DNA of 64,000 bases, from contig NZ_JAIOAB010000028.1 of assembly GCF_019890635.1 (NCBI RefSeq), forward strand, positions 20,632 to 84,631, read 5' to 3'. The translations under genes were made by a program, and so were the position numbers. This DNA comes from Streptomyces sennicomposti. GTDB lineage: Bacteria > Actinomycetota > Actinomycetes > Streptomycetales > Streptomycetaceae. Below are positions 1-9,877 of this stretch, piece by piece. The stretch's first letter is position 1; each line of letters opens with the position of its first letter. A model generated the notes under the pieces. It made no database searches, was not told the DNA's origin, and saw only the letters and a program-made list of their open reading frames with translations.

Positions 1-1
1 C

Positions 2-1429
2 GCCGGAGGGGACACCGAGGACCTCGACGTCGAAGAGGCCCTGGCCCTGGTGAAGGAGGACAACGGGCACCGCCCCGGCGGCGGCCGCGCACCCGACGAC
101 GACCACGGCTACGGCACGGGCCACGCCCCCGGCGACGGCCCCTACGAGGGTCACCACGGCGGCCACGGGCCGTCCGGCGCCGACTCCCCGCACAGCGAGG
201 ACGCCCACCACCGGGCCACCCCCTGGCCCCAGGCCCGCGAGATCGCCGCCCGCACCGCGCGCGGCGTCCGCGCCCCCGGGGCCGGCGCCCGCCGGGCGCC
301 CGTCTCGCTCCCCCTGGACGCCGCCCTCGGCCTGGTCCTGGCCGAACCCCTCGCCGCCCTCACCGACCTGCCCTCCTTCGACGCCTCGGCGATGGACGGC
401 TGGGCGGTCTCCGGCCCCGGCCCCTGGGACGTGCGCGACGAGGGCGCGCTGGCCGGGCACGCGCGGCCCGAGCCGCTCACCGACGGCGAGGCGGTGCGGA
501 TCGCCACCGGCGCGCGCATCCCGCAGGACACCACGGCCGTACTGCGCAGCGAGCACGGCCGGATCGACGCGCAGGGCCGGCTGCACCCCACCCGGGAGGT
601 CGGGCACGGCCAGGACATCCGCCCACGCGGCCAGGAGTGCCGGGGCGGCGAGCAGTTGCTGCCGGCCGGCACCCTGGTCACCCCGGCGGTGCTGGGTCTC
701 GCCGCCGCCGCCGGATACGACACGCTCACCACGGTCCCGCGCCCCCGGGTGGACGTCCTGGTGCTCGGCGACGAACTGCTCACCGAGGGGCTTCCGCAGG
801 ACGGCCGGATCCGGGACGCGCTCGGCCCGATGCTGCCCCCGTGGCTGCGGGCGCTCGGCGCCGAGGTCACCACGGTGCGCCGGATCGGCGACGACGCCAA
901 CGCCCTGCACCGGGCCGTCGTCCGCTCCGAGGCCGATCTGATCGTGACCACCGGCGGCACGGCGGCCGGGCCCGTCGACCATGTGCAGCCCGTCCTGCGC
1001 CGGATCGGCGCCGAACTGCTGGTCGAGGGCGTCAAGGTGCGCCCCGGCCACCCCATGCTGCTGGCCCGCCTCCGGCCGGACCAGCATCTCGTCGGTCTGC
1101 CCGGCAACCCCCTCGCGGCCGTCTCGGGCCTGCTCACACTGGCCGAGCCGCTGCTGCGTACCCTGGCCGCGCGTCCGGCCCCGGAGCCGTACGCGCTGCC
1201 GTTGCAGGGGGCTGTGCACGGGCATCCGTACGACACCCGGCTCGTGCCCGTGGTGCTGCGCGGCGATCACGCGGTCCCGCTGCGCTACAACGGCCCCGCC
1301 ATGCTGCGCGGTGTCGCGGCGGCCGACGCCCTCGCCGTCGTACCGCCGGGCGGCGCCCGTGCCGGGCAGGAGGCCGAACTGCTCGATCTGCCCTGGGCCG
1401 CCGCCGGAATCGGAGTGTGTTTCACGTGA
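2..1429 (+). CDS. moeA: Molybdopterin molybdenumtransferase MoeA, 5'-truncated by window edge
   Basis: This protein inserts molybdate into (adenylylated) molybdopterin in the last steps of molybdenum cofactor synthesis. The frame is open to the window edge, so the true start lies outside; the first internal start codon is GTG at 50. A Gly/His/Asp-rich linker is followed by the MoeA N-terminal domain (around SFDASAMDGWA) and the MPT-binding domain (VTTGGTAAGP, then VRPGHPM and GLPGNPLA). The missing N-terminus could be a short leader or an NTP-transferase (MobA-like) domain, as seen in some actinobacterial MoeA fusions; this is inference. The stop TGA overlaps the GTG start of the potassium-channel gene (GTGA), and the overlap lies inside a parS core, so the two genes are probably cotranscribed and translationally coupled. 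Confidence 0.88.
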   Translation, partial: AGGDTEDLDVEEALALVKEDNGHRPGGGRAPDDDHGYGTGHAPGDGPYEGHHGGHGPSGADSPHSEDAHHRATPWPQAREIAARTARGVRAPGAGARRAPVSLPLDAALGLVLAEPLAALTDLPSFDASAMDGWAVSGPGPWDVRDEGALAGHARPEPLTDGEAVRIATGARIPQDTTAVLRSEHGRIDAQGRLHPTREVGHGQDIRPRGQECRGGEQLLPAGTLVTPAVLGLAAAAGYDTLTTVPRPRVDVLVLGDELLTEGLPQDGRIRDALGPMLPPWLRALGAEVTTVRRIGDDANALHRAVVRSEADLIVTTGGTAAGPVDHVQPVLRRIGAELLVEGVKVRPGHPMLLARLRPDQHLVGLPGNPLAAVSGLLTLAEPLLRTLAARPAPEPYALPLQGAVHGHPYDTRLVPVVLRGDHAVPLRYNGPAMLRGVAAADALAVVPPGGARAGQEAELLDLPWAAAGIGVCFT

Positions 1430-1432
1430 AAC
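1419..1432. other. parS site (ParB-binding), perfect 14-bp core
   Basis: The palindrome GTTTCACGTGAAAC matches the 14-bp core of the Streptomyces parS consensus exactly. The flanks are T on both sides, so one outer base deviates from the 16-bp TGTTTCACGTGAAACA form. It lies within the last codons of moeA and contains the GTGA start/stop overlap with the next gene. Such sites cluster around oriC and nucleate ParB for chromosome segregation, so the site also suggests an origin-proximal location. Confidence 0.9.
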
Positions 1433-2523
1433 TTCCGGGCCAGGACGCGATCGCCCGCCAGGCGGACGAACACCTCGTGACCCATCGGGTGAAACTCCCG
1501 AGAAAACTGGTGGAGCGCCCGATACGCCAGGTCGGCAAGCGGCTGGCCATGGCGCTGCTGGTGCTGGTCGCGACGGTGCTGATCGTCTACGCCGACCACG
1601 AGGGCTACCACGACAACGCCGACAGCACCGTCGACTTCCTCGACGCGGCCTACTACTCGACGGTGACCCTGTCCACCACCGGATACGGCGACATCACCCC
1701 CGTCAGCGACAGCGCGCGGCTCACCAACATCCTCGTCATCACGCCGCTGAGGGTGCTGTTCCTGATCATCCTCGTCGGCACCACCCTGGAAGTCCTCACC
1801 GAACGCACCCGTGAGGAATGGCGTCTGAGCCGCTGGAGGTCCACCTTGCGCGATCACACCGTCGTCGTCGGTTTCGGCACGAAGGGGAGGTCGGCGATCC
1901 AGACCGTCATCGCGACGGGACTGAAGAAGCAGCAGGTCGTGGTGGTCGACCCCAGCGGCAAGGCGATCGACGCGGCCACGGCGGAGGGCTATGCCGGGGT
2001 GGTCGGCGACGCGACCCGCAGCGAGGTGCTGACACGGGCCGAGGTGCAGCGCGCCCGGCAGATCATCATCGCGACCCAGCGGGACGACACGGCCGTCCTG
2101 GTGACGCTGACGGCCCGGCAGCTGAACCGCGGGGCGAAGATCGTCGCGGCGGTGCGGGAGGAGGAGAACGCCCCTCTGCTGAAGCAGTCCGGCGCCGACG
2201 CGGTGATCACCAGCGCCAGCGCGGCCGGGCGGCTGCTGGGGCTGTCCGTGCTCAGCCCGGCGGCCGGCATGGTCATGGAGGACCTGATCCAGCAGGGCAG
2301 CGGACTGGACCTGATAGAGCGTCCGGTCATAAAGGCCGAGGTGGGCAAGAGCCCGCGCGAGACCGACGACCTGGTGGTGAGCGTGGTGCGCGGACACCGG
2401 GTCCTCGGCTACGACGACCCGGCCGCCGCCACCCTGGAGCTGACGGACCGCCTCATCACCATCGTCCGCGCCACGCCGGACACCAAGGTCACTCCTCACC
2501 TCCGCCCGTTGCCCCAGGACTGA
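1426..2523 (+). CDS. Two-TM potassium channel with RCK (TrkA-N) domain
   Basis: A 365-residue inner-membrane K+ channel or channel-like protein. TM1 is at about residues 41-55, the pore loop carries the canonical filter TTGYGD (84-89), and TM2 is at about 101-124. A cytosolic RCK/TrkA-N nucleotide-binding domain starts near 143 with the glycine motif GFGTKG (149-154). It runs to a C-terminal region that may be a TrkA-C-like gating domain. The GTG start at 1426 overlaps the moeA stop by 4 bp; a GGAG at 1412-1415 sits 10 nt upstream. An alternative GTG at 1480 would drop 18 residues without affecting the channel core. The gene probably forms one transcriptional unit with moeA; a functional link between molybdenum cofactor and K+ transport is not evident. 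Confidence 0.9.
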   Translation: MKLPGQDAIARQADEHLVTHRVKLPRKLVERPIRQVGKRLAMALLVLVATVLIVYADHEGYHDNADSTVDFLDAAYYSTVTLSTTGYGDITPVSDSARLTNILVITPLRVLFLIILVGTTLEVLTERTREEWRLSRWRSTLRDHTVVVGFGTKGRSAIQTVIATGLKKQQVVVVDPSGKAIDAATAEGYAGVVGDATRSEVLTRAEVQRARQIIIATQRDDTAVLVTLTARQLNRGAKIVAAVREEENAPLLKQSGADAVITSASAAGRLLGLSVLSPAAGMVMEDLIQQGSGLDLIERPVIKAEVGKSPRETDDLVVSVVRGHRVLGYDDPAAATLELTDRLITIVRATPDTKVTPHLRPLPQD

Positions 2524-2560
2524 CGCCGGATCAGCGGCGCGCAGGAGTAGCGTCGGCCTC

Positions 2561-3541
2561 ATGCATGCGATCACGATTCCCGAACCCGGCGGTCCCGAGG
2601 CGTTGGTGTGGGACGAGGTGCCCGATCCCGTGCCCGGCGAGGGAGAGGTGCTGGTCGAGGTGGTGGCCAGCGCCGTCAACCGGGCCGACATCCTCCAGCG
2701 GCAGGGCAACTACCAGCCGCCGCCCGGCGCCTCCCCGTACCCCGGCCTGGAGTGCTCGGGGCGGATCGCCGCGCTCGGCCCCGGCGTGTCCGGCTGGGCG
2801 GTCGGCGACGAGGTGTGCGCGCTGCTCGCGGGCGGCGGCTACGCCGAGAAGGTGGCCGTACCGTCCGGCCAACTGCTGCCCGTGCCCGAGGGCGTGGACC
2901 TGAGGCAGGCGGCGGCGCTGCCCGAGGTGGTGTGCACCGTGTGGTCCAACGTCTTCATGGTCGCCCACCTCCGCCCCGCCGAGACCCTGCTGGTGCACGG
3001 CGGCTCCAGCGGCATCGGCACCATGGCGATCCAGCTCGCCAAGGCGGCCGGTGCGCGGGTCGCCGTCACCGCCGGCACCAAGGAGAAGCTGGACCAGTGC
3101 GCCGAGCTGGGCGCCGACATCCTGATCAACTACCGCGAGCAGGACTTCGTGGAGGAGATCCGCCGGGCCACGGACGGGGCCGGTGCCGACGTCATCCTGG
3201 ACAACATGGGCGCCAAGTACCTGGACCGCAACGTCCGGGCCCTCGCCGTCAACGGACGGCTGGCGATCATCGGGCTGCAGGGCGGCGCCAAGGGCGAGCT
3301 GAACATCGGCGCCCTGCTCGGCAAGCGGGCCGCGATCAGCGCGACCTCGCTGCGGGGCCGCCCGCTCGGCGAGAAGGCGGCCATCGTGGCGGCCGTGCGC
3401 GAGCATGTGTGGCCGCTGATCGCCGACGGGCACGTCCGGCCGGTGGTCGACCGGGAGGTGCCGCTGAGCGAGGCGGCCGCCGCCCAGCGGGTCGTGGAGG
3501 AGAGCGGCCACATCGGAAAGGTGCTGCTGGTGACGTCCTGA
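2561..3541 (+). CDS. NAD(P)H:quinone oxidoreductase, zinc-independent MDR family
   Basis: A 326-residue medium-chain dehydrogenase/reductase of the quinone-oxidoreductase (PIG3/TP53I3-like) subgroup, expected to reduce quinones with NADPH in the cytosol. The GroES-like N-terminal domain contains NRADILQRQGNY (40-51) and GLECSG (62-67). The Rossmann part has VHGGSSGIGT (145-154). Zinc-binding cysteines typical of alcohol dehydrogenases are absent. The ATG at 2561 has AGGAG about 13 nt upstream, a rather long spacing. It follows the channel gene by 37 bp on the same strand and may be read with it. Full length for the family. Confidence 0.9.
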   Translation: MHAITIPEPGGPEALVWDEVPDPVPGEGEVLVEVVASAVNRADILQRQGNYQPPPGASPYPGLECSGRIAALGPGVSGWAVGDEVCALLAGGGYAEKVAVPSGQLLPVPEGVDLRQAAALPEVVCTVWSNVFMVAHLRPAETLLVHGGSSGIGTMAIQLAKAAGARVAVTAGTKEKLDQCAELGADILINYREQDFVEEIRRATDGAGADVILDNMGAKYLDRNVRALAVNGRLAIIGLQGGAKGELNIGALLGKRAAISATSLRGRPLGEKAAIVAAVREHVWPLIADGHVRPVVDREVPLSEAAAAQRVVEESGHIGKVLLVTS

Positions 3542-3560
3542 CCGGACGCCGTCGGGGGAT

Positions 3561-3599
3561 CGGCCCCCGCCCGGGTGGCCTCCGCCCGGCCGGGGGCCG
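3561..3599. terminator. Hairpin terminator between convergent genes
   Basis: CGGCCCCCG (3561-3569) pairs with CGGGGGCCG (3591-3599), and CCGGG/CCCGG pair inside the loop. It lies 20 bp after the oxidoreductase stop. No T-run follows, as is common for Streptomyces terminators. Confidence 0.6.
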
Positions 3600-3640
3600 C
3601 GACGGTCCCCGCCCGGGGAGACGGCGTGCGCCCCCTCCAG

Positions 3641-3704
3641 CGGCGGCCCCGAGTCCCGCCCCGCCGCGACCCCGAGTCCCGTCCCCGGCGGCCCCGAGTC
3701 CCGT
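3641..3704. repeat. Short GC-rich direct repeats
   Basis: Three copies of CCCCGAGTCCCG, each preceded by a CGGCGG-like or CCGCG-like spacer, occur at about 20-23 bp periodicity in the convergent spacer 3542-3771. No gene is seen here. The array is a small example of the minisatellite-like spacers found across this window. Confidence 0.6.
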
Positions 3705-3771
3705 CCCCCGGCGGTCCAAGCCCGTCCCACGGCGGCCCGATCCCTGACGCGGCGGGCCGGCGGCCGCGGCC

Positions 3772-4509
3772 TCAGCTTCTGCGCAGGCGCAGGGCGATGA
3801 AGGCCAGTCCCAGGCCGAGGCCGATGAGGACCAGGCCGCTGCCGATGGGCAGGAGTTGCAGCGGGTGCCCGTTCGCGGTCTCGGGCCGCGCGTCCGGATC
3901 GGGCAGGCGCGCGTCGGGGGACGGGGACATCGACGGGGTGGCCGCCGCGGGCGACTGCGGGACGGTGGCCGTCGGCGAGCGGCCCGGACCCCCGGCGACC
4001 TCGTCGCGGCCGTGGCCCGGCCCCCGCGGCGCCCCGTCGCCCTCCCCGCCCCGGCCGTGCGCCCGTCCCGGCCGGTGCCGTACCTCCTCCGCCCGGTCGT
4101 CGTCCCGTGCCGCCTCGGCGACGGGCCGGGACGGGCGCTGGGGTGCGGAGGCCCTGGGGGAAGACGGTGCGGAGGCCGTGGCGGCCGAGGGGGCGGCCGG
4201 ACGAGGCGGCCGGACGGAGGACTTGCCGGCCGGGTGGGAGGCGGCGGCCGGGGACGCGGGGGGAGTACCGGGCGCCGAGACCGACGCGGAGGCGGAGGGC
4301 GACGGAGAGGCGTCCACGGGCGCGGAGGTGGACTCGGGCGGCTTCGCCGCGGTCCCGTACGCGGACACCGGCGGCCTCGCGGCCCCGCGCATCGGGCCCA
4401 CGGCGCCCACGGCCCCGTACGCGGACGTGCCGCCGCACGGCAGAGCGGCGGCCCCGATCGCTATCAGCAGTCCTGTCGCGCGCAGTGCGGCGCGTGGCCG
4501 TGCGGTCAC
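3772..4509 (-). CDS. Secreted, membrane-anchored Pro/Ala/Ser-rich hypothetical protein
   Basis: I do not recognise the family. From the GTG at 4509 (GAGGGGG about 8 nt upstream) the 245-residue product has a basic N-terminus and a signal peptide (hydrophobic core LLIAIGAAALP). It continues with a long Pro/Ser/Ala-rich region, a charged middle stretch (DDDRAEEVRHRPGR) and a C-terminal transmembrane helix ending in basic residues (ALRLRRS). The sequence before the helix is LLPIGSG, which is not an LPxTG sortase motif. The predicted topology is extracellular with a C-terminal anchor. Low complexity makes homology weak. It is divergent from the PadR-type gene, which might regulate it. Confidence 0.6.
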   Translation of the reverse strand: MTARPRAALRATGLLIAIGAAALPCGGTSAYGAVGAVGPMRGAARPPVSAYGTAAKPPESTSAPVDASPSPSASASVSAPGTPPASPAAASHPAGKSSVRPPRPAAPSAATASAPSSPRASAPQRPSRPVAEAARDDDRAEEVRHRPGRAHGRGGEGDGAPRGPGHGRDEVAGGPGRSPTATVPQSPAAATPSMSPSPDARLPDPDARPETANGHPLQLLPIGSGLVLIGLGLGLAFIALRLRRS

Positions 4510-4678
4510 TTCGGGGACCCCCTCACGGTGGTTCGGCGGGGCGGCGATGCCGTACGGCGGCGGTGCGGCGCGGCGCGGTGCCGTACGGCGGCGGTGCCGT
4601 GGCACCACCCTCACATCACCGGAGCAGTCCGGCATTCCGGGTTCGTCCGCCGGGCCGAATCCGCTGCACAATCCGGGT

Positions 4679-5290
4679 ATGTCGACACGTCACGGGCTGC
4701 TCGCGCTCCTGGAGCCCGGCCCCCGTCCGGGCTCCTCGCTCCCCGCCGAGTTCGAGGCGCGCCTGGGCGCGGCCTGGCCGCTGGACCCCGGCCGGGTGCG
4801 CACCGCGCTCGGCGCGCTGGAGCGGGACGGCCTGGTCGCCCGCCAGGGCGTGGACGCGGCCGGACGGGTGGTCTACGCGCTGACCGATGCGGGCCGCGCT
4901 GAGCTGCGGGACTGGTACGTACGGCCCGCCCGGCGCACCGGGCCGCCCTGCGACGAGCGCCCCGTGAAGCTGGCGCTGGCGATCACGGCGTCCGGCGTCG
5001 ACGTGCGCGAGGTCGTCGACGTACAGCGCCGGCACGTGTCCGAGGCGCTGCAGGACTACGTACGGCAGCGGGCCGAGGTGCTGGCGCGGGGCCCCGAGTG
5101 CCCGGAGGAGATGGCCCGGCTGCTGGTCCTGGAGCAGCGGATCTGCCATGCGGAGGCCGACGCGCGCTGGCTGGACCACTGCGCGGCCCGCCTGCTGCGC
5201 CTGCACCTCACGGACGGCGAGGAGAGCGCGGGCGGCGGGGGTGCGGCGCACGGCGCGGGCGACGCGGGCGATGCTCGGCCCGACGAGTGA
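4679..5290 (+). CDS. PadR-family transcriptional regulator
   Basis: A 203-residue regulator with an N-terminal winged helix (MSTRHGLLALLEPGP... DGLVARQGVD... YALTDAGRAELRDW) typical of PadR/Vir proteins. A C-terminal helical dimerisation region (about 100-180) and an acidic Gly/Ala tail follow. PadR proteins usually repress adjacent or divergent genes; the divergent secreted-protein gene at 3772-4509 is the obvious candidate. The ATG at 4679 has no clear ribosome site; a weak -10-like element (GCACAAT) lies a few bases upstream, so the mRNA may be leaderless. Confidence 0.85.
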   Translation: MSTRHGLLALLEPGPRPGSSLPAEFEARLGAAWPLDPGRVRTALGALERDGLVARQGVDAAGRVVYALTDAGRAELRDWYVRPARRTGPPCDERPVKLALAITASGVDVREVVDVQRRHVSEALQDYVRQRAEVLARGPECPEEMARLLVLEQRICHAEADARWLDHCAARLLRLHLTDGEESAGGGGAAHGAGDAGDARPDE

Positions 5291-5403
5291 AATCCGGGGC
5301 CCGCGTGCCCCGCGTACAGGGTGGATCACGCTCCGCGACGGGCATCACGGAGAGGGAGGGGGCACCAGGGAGGTGTGATGCGCGGGTGCGAGACAATGGC
5401 CGC

Positions 5404-5943
5404 ATGGAGATGCCGAGGAACGAACGGTCGCCGGAGAATCCGCAGGTCCTGGTCGTCGGACAGGACGGCTTGGCGCTCGGCGGTGGTGGCGACGACGAGT
5501 CCCGTGAGATCCCGGTGACGGAGCAGGTGGAGCAGCCCGCGAAGGTCATGCGGATCGGCAGCATGATCAAGCAGCTCCTGGAGGAGGTGCGCGCCGCGCC
5601 ACTGGACGAGGCCAGCCGGGTCCGGCTGAAGGAGATCCACGCCAGCTCCGTGAAGGAGCTGGAGGACGGCCTCGCGCCGGAGCTGGTGGAGGAGCTGGAG
5701 CGGCTCTCGCTGCCCTTCACCGACGAGGGCACCCCGTCCGACGCCGAACTGCGGATCGCGCAGGCCCAGCTGGTGGGCTGGCTGGAGGGGCTGTTCCACG
5801 GGATCCAGACGACCCTGTTCGCCCAGCAGATGGCCGCCCGCGCCCAGTTGGAGCAGATGCGCCGCGCCCTCCCGCCGGGCGTCGGGCACGACGGCTCCGA
5901 CGACCCCCGCACGGGCGGCCGTTCGGGCGGACCGTACCTGTAG
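5404..5943 (+). CDS. bpa: Bacterial proteasome activator Bpa (DUF2587)
   Basis: A 179-residue homologue of the ATP-independent 20S proteasome activator Bpa/PafE described in Mycobacterium. The conserved core (about 45-155) holds the four-helix region that forms the dodecameric ring, with MIKQLLEEVRAAPLDEASR, a following helix pair and QAQLVGWLEGLFHGIQTTLF. The protein ends in GGPYL, corresponding to the GQYL-type tail that docks into the proteasome alpha ring. The N-terminus is disordered and Gly/Asp-rich. The start ATG at 5404 lacks a clear ribosome site, and an ATG 6 nt further is also possible. The gene stands alone, converging on the kinase gene across a strong terminator. Confidence 0.93.
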   Translation: MEMPRNERSPENPQVLVVGQDGLALGGGGDDESREIPVTEQVEQPAKVMRIGSMIKQLLEEVRAAPLDEASRVRLKEIHASSVKELEDGLAPELVEELERLSLPFTDEGTPSDAELRIAQAQLVGWLEGLFHGIQTTLFAQQMAARAQLEQMRRALPPGVGHDGSDDPRTGGRSGGPYL

Positions 5944-5963
5944 GGGCACTTGAGGCACAGCGA

Positions 5964-5993
5964 CGGGGGCCGCCACATCCGTGGCGGCCCCCG
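5964..5993. terminator. Bidirectional hairpin terminator
   Basis: A 13-bp perfect stem (CGGGGGCCGCCAC, 5964-5976, against GTGGCGGCCCCCG, 5981-5993) with an ATCC loop lies between the convergent bpa and kinase genes. Confidence 0.85.
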
Positions 5994-6006
5994 GTCGTCG
6001 TGCCGG

Positions 6007-7665
6007 TCACTGCGGGGGATTGCCCGTCGAGACGTTCAGCTGGATGGTCGGCATGTTGTCCGGGTCGAGATCCGTGTCCGCGGCCGGGAACTGGTTCAGG
6101 ACGGTGCCCTCGCCCCAGGTGTTGTCGTCCACGTCCGTGATCTTCAGCTTCCAGCCCGCGGCCTGGAAGCACTCCTTCACGGACTGGATGTACTTGTACT
6201 GGAAGTCCGGCAGCCGGATCTTGTCCGGGTCGTTGTACGACTCCTGCGGCTCTTTGCACTTGTCCGCGTCGATCGTCTTCGACGTGTCCGGCCCGCGGTG
6301 CCCCGGCACGCTGCTGGACGCCGTCGTGGTGGGGGAGGTGCTCCCGCCGCCGCCCCGGGTGTCGTCGTCGCTGCCGTTGTTGACCAGCAGCGCGGCGATC
6401 AGGCCGCCGACCGCCACGACCGCGACGACGATCGAGCCGACGACGACCGGCTTGTTGCCCCCGCCCCGCGCCGGGCCCGGGGCGCCGGGGTTCTGCGGGG
6501 AGATGGTGTAGGGCGGCGGCGTGGCGCTCTGCTGCGGCGCGTACCCGGCCGGGCCCGGAGCGGCGTAGCCGCCCTGCTGCGGGTAGCCGTACGCGGGCTG
6601 GGGCATCGCCGGCGGCGGGGTGCCGTAGGGGTTCGGGTTCGGGGTGGGCGCCGGGTTCGGCTGGTACGGCGTCTGGACGTTGCCCACGGGCGCGGGCGGG
6701 GTGTCGACCGGCGGGAAGACGGCGGAACCGACGCCGGCGCCGCTGGAGGTCTGCACGCCCGGGACGATGCTCGGCGGGGCGGCCTGGAAGGAGGCGGCCA
6801 CGCGCAGGCACTCGTCGCGCATCGACTCGGCGTTCGGGAAGCGCTCGTTGGGGTTCTTCTTCAGCGCGCGGGCGATCATCGCGTCCACCGCGGGCGGCAG
6901 CGAGCGGTTGATCGTGGAGGGCGCGACGGGCTCCTCCTGCACGTGCGCGTACGCGATCGCCAGCGGCGAGTCGGCGTCGAACGGGAGCCGTCCGGTGACC
7001 AGTTGGAAGAGCATGATGCCGACCGAGTACAGGTCGGAGCGGGCGTCCACGCCGCGGCCGAGCGCCTGTTCGGGCGACAGGTACTGCGGGGTGCCGACGA
7101 CCATGCCGGTCTGCGTCATGGAGGTGACGCCGGACTGCATGGCGCGGGCGATGCCGAAGTCCATCACCTTGACGACGCCGCGCTTGGTCATCATCACGTT
7201 GCCCGGCTTGATGTCGCGGTGGACCAGCCCCATCTCGTGGCTGATCTCCAGCGCGGCGAGCACGTCCGCGGTGACCTTCAGGGCCTTGTCGACGGGCATC
7301 GCGCCGTACTGCCGCACGTCCTGGTCGAGCACCGAGCCCAGCGGCCGGCCCTCGATGTACTCCATGACGATGTACGGCGTGGCCATGCCGTCCAGTTCGT
7401 CCTCGCCGGTGTCGAACACCGAGACGATGTTGGTGTGCGTGAGCTTCGCCACCGCCTGCGCCTCGCGGCGGAACCGCTCGCGGAACGCCGGCTCGCGGCC
7501 CAGCTCGGTGTGGAGCGTCTTGATCGCGACCTGACGGTCGAGCACGGCGTCGTAGGCGAGGTGCACCGAGGCCATGCCGCCCTCGCCGAGCAAGTCGCGC
7601 AGCTGGTAGCGGCCGCCGGCCAGCGCCCGCCCCGTGAACCGGCCCTGTGCGCCGTCCTGGCTCAT
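6007..7665 (-). CDS. Membrane Ser/Thr protein kinase with one PASTA-like domain
   Basis: A 552-residue Hanks-type receptor kinase. The kinase domain (about 20-285) has the glycine loop GEGGMASV (27-34), lysine K49, catalytic HRDIKPGN (149-156) and DFG (169-171), and a TGMVVGTPQYLSPEQ activation segment. A Pro/Gln/Tyr-rich juxtamembrane linker (300-400) precedes one TM helix (about 407-429). The extracellular part ends in a single PASTA-like module (about 481-546). PASTA domains bind peptidoglycan fragments or lipid II in related kinases; the single, partly divergent copy makes ligand binding here an inference. The ATG at 7665 has GGGGGA upstream. It is divergent from a second kinase gene. Confidence 0.92.
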   Translation of the reverse strand: MSQDGAQGRFTGRALAGGRYQLRDLLGEGGMASVHLAYDAVLDRQVAIKTLHTELGREPAFRERFRREAQAVAKLTHTNIVSVFDTGEDELDGMATPYIVMEYIEGRPLGSVLDQDVRQYGAMPVDKALKVTADVLAALEISHEMGLVHRDIKPGNVMMTKRGVVKVMDFGIARAMQSGVTSMTQTGMVVGTPQYLSPEQALGRGVDARSDLYSVGIMLFQLVTGRLPFDADSPLAIAYAHVQEEPVAPSTINRSLPPAVDAMIARALKKNPNERFPNAESMRDECLRVAASFQAAPPSIVPGVQTSSGAGVGSAVFPPVDTPPAPVGNVQTPYQPNPAPTPNPNPYGTPPPAMPQPAYGYPQQGGYAAPGPAGYAPQQSATPPPYTISPQNPGAPGPARGGGNKPVVVGSIVVAVVAVGGLIAALLVNNGSDDDTRGGGGSTSPTTTASSSVPGHRGPDTSKTIDADKCKEPQESYNDPDKIRLPDFQYKYIQSVKECFQAAGWKLKITDVDDNTWGEGTVLNQFPAADTDLDPDNMPTIQLNVSTGNPPQ

Positions 7666-8105
7666 CTTCTGCGTCCCCCATTGGCGCGCTAGGCCCGGCG
7701 TGCCGCGCCCGCGTGATCGGCTGTCCGTCGGCCGGTCCCGGGACCCGCCGCCCGGCGGTCGCGCGGCCGGACCTGCCGACCGGACCGTGTGACCGGAGAG
7801 CGTGACCGGATCCCGATGATCGAATGTGTTATTCCCGGCCAAGTCTGCCCCAGGGCACTGACACGTCAAGCTCGGTGCCCGTTCCGTGACCGTACGCGAA
7901 AGAAGCGTCGCGGAAGCGTTACAGCGGGCGTACGGCCGGTACACGGGATTTGCACGACCATGGCCGCACGGGGTTTGATGACCGGTCCGGCCCGGACCGG
8001 TCCGCGCGGCGAACCCGGACCGGCGGCTTGCGCCGAGCCTGTAGCGTGGCCGACGGAGACCGTGACAACACCGCGCACCGCGGGCAGAAACGACGGCGAG
8101 GACTG
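7666..8105. other. 440-bp divergent intergenic region between two kinase genes
   Basis: No gene is supported here. It must hold both kinase promoters. A promoter candidate for the leftward gene is listed separately. For the rightward gene I see only a -10-like TAGCGT at 8042-8047 without a matching -35. An inverted TTCCG/CGGAA pair lies around 7880-7915. Confidence 0.6.
7842..7869 (-). promoter_or_regulatory. Candidate housekeeping promoter for the leftward kinase
   Basis: On the minus strand TTGACG (7864-7869) and CAGACT (7842-7847) are separated by 16 bp, each one base from the vegetative consensus. The leader to the ATG at 7665 would be about 170 nt. Confidence 0.4.
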
Positions 8106-9800
<1,695 letters not shown>

Positions 9801-9808
9801 CCCCCCTC

Positions 9809-9847
9809 ACGCGCGCGTGGACCCCTGAAGGGCCTCCACGCGCGCGT
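9809..9847. terminator. Bidirectional hairpin terminator
   Basis: A 12-bp perfect stem (ACGCGCGCGTGG, 9809-9820, against CCACGCGCGCGT, 9836-9847) lies between the convergent kinase and phosphotransferase-like genes. Confidence 0.85.
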
Positions 9848-9877
9848 TCCTGTGCCCGGCACCCCCCGCCGGGCGGC

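Noticed and set aside
637..1425. Long N-terminal extension of the potassium channel
   Set aside because: That part is an out-of-frame reading of moeA; the channel begins at GTG 1426 with a ribosome site and an overlap with the moeA stop.
3772..3850. LPxTG-type sortase signal in the secreted protein
   Set aside because: The sequence before the C-terminal helix is LLPIGSG, which lacks the threonine-glycine order of LPxTG.
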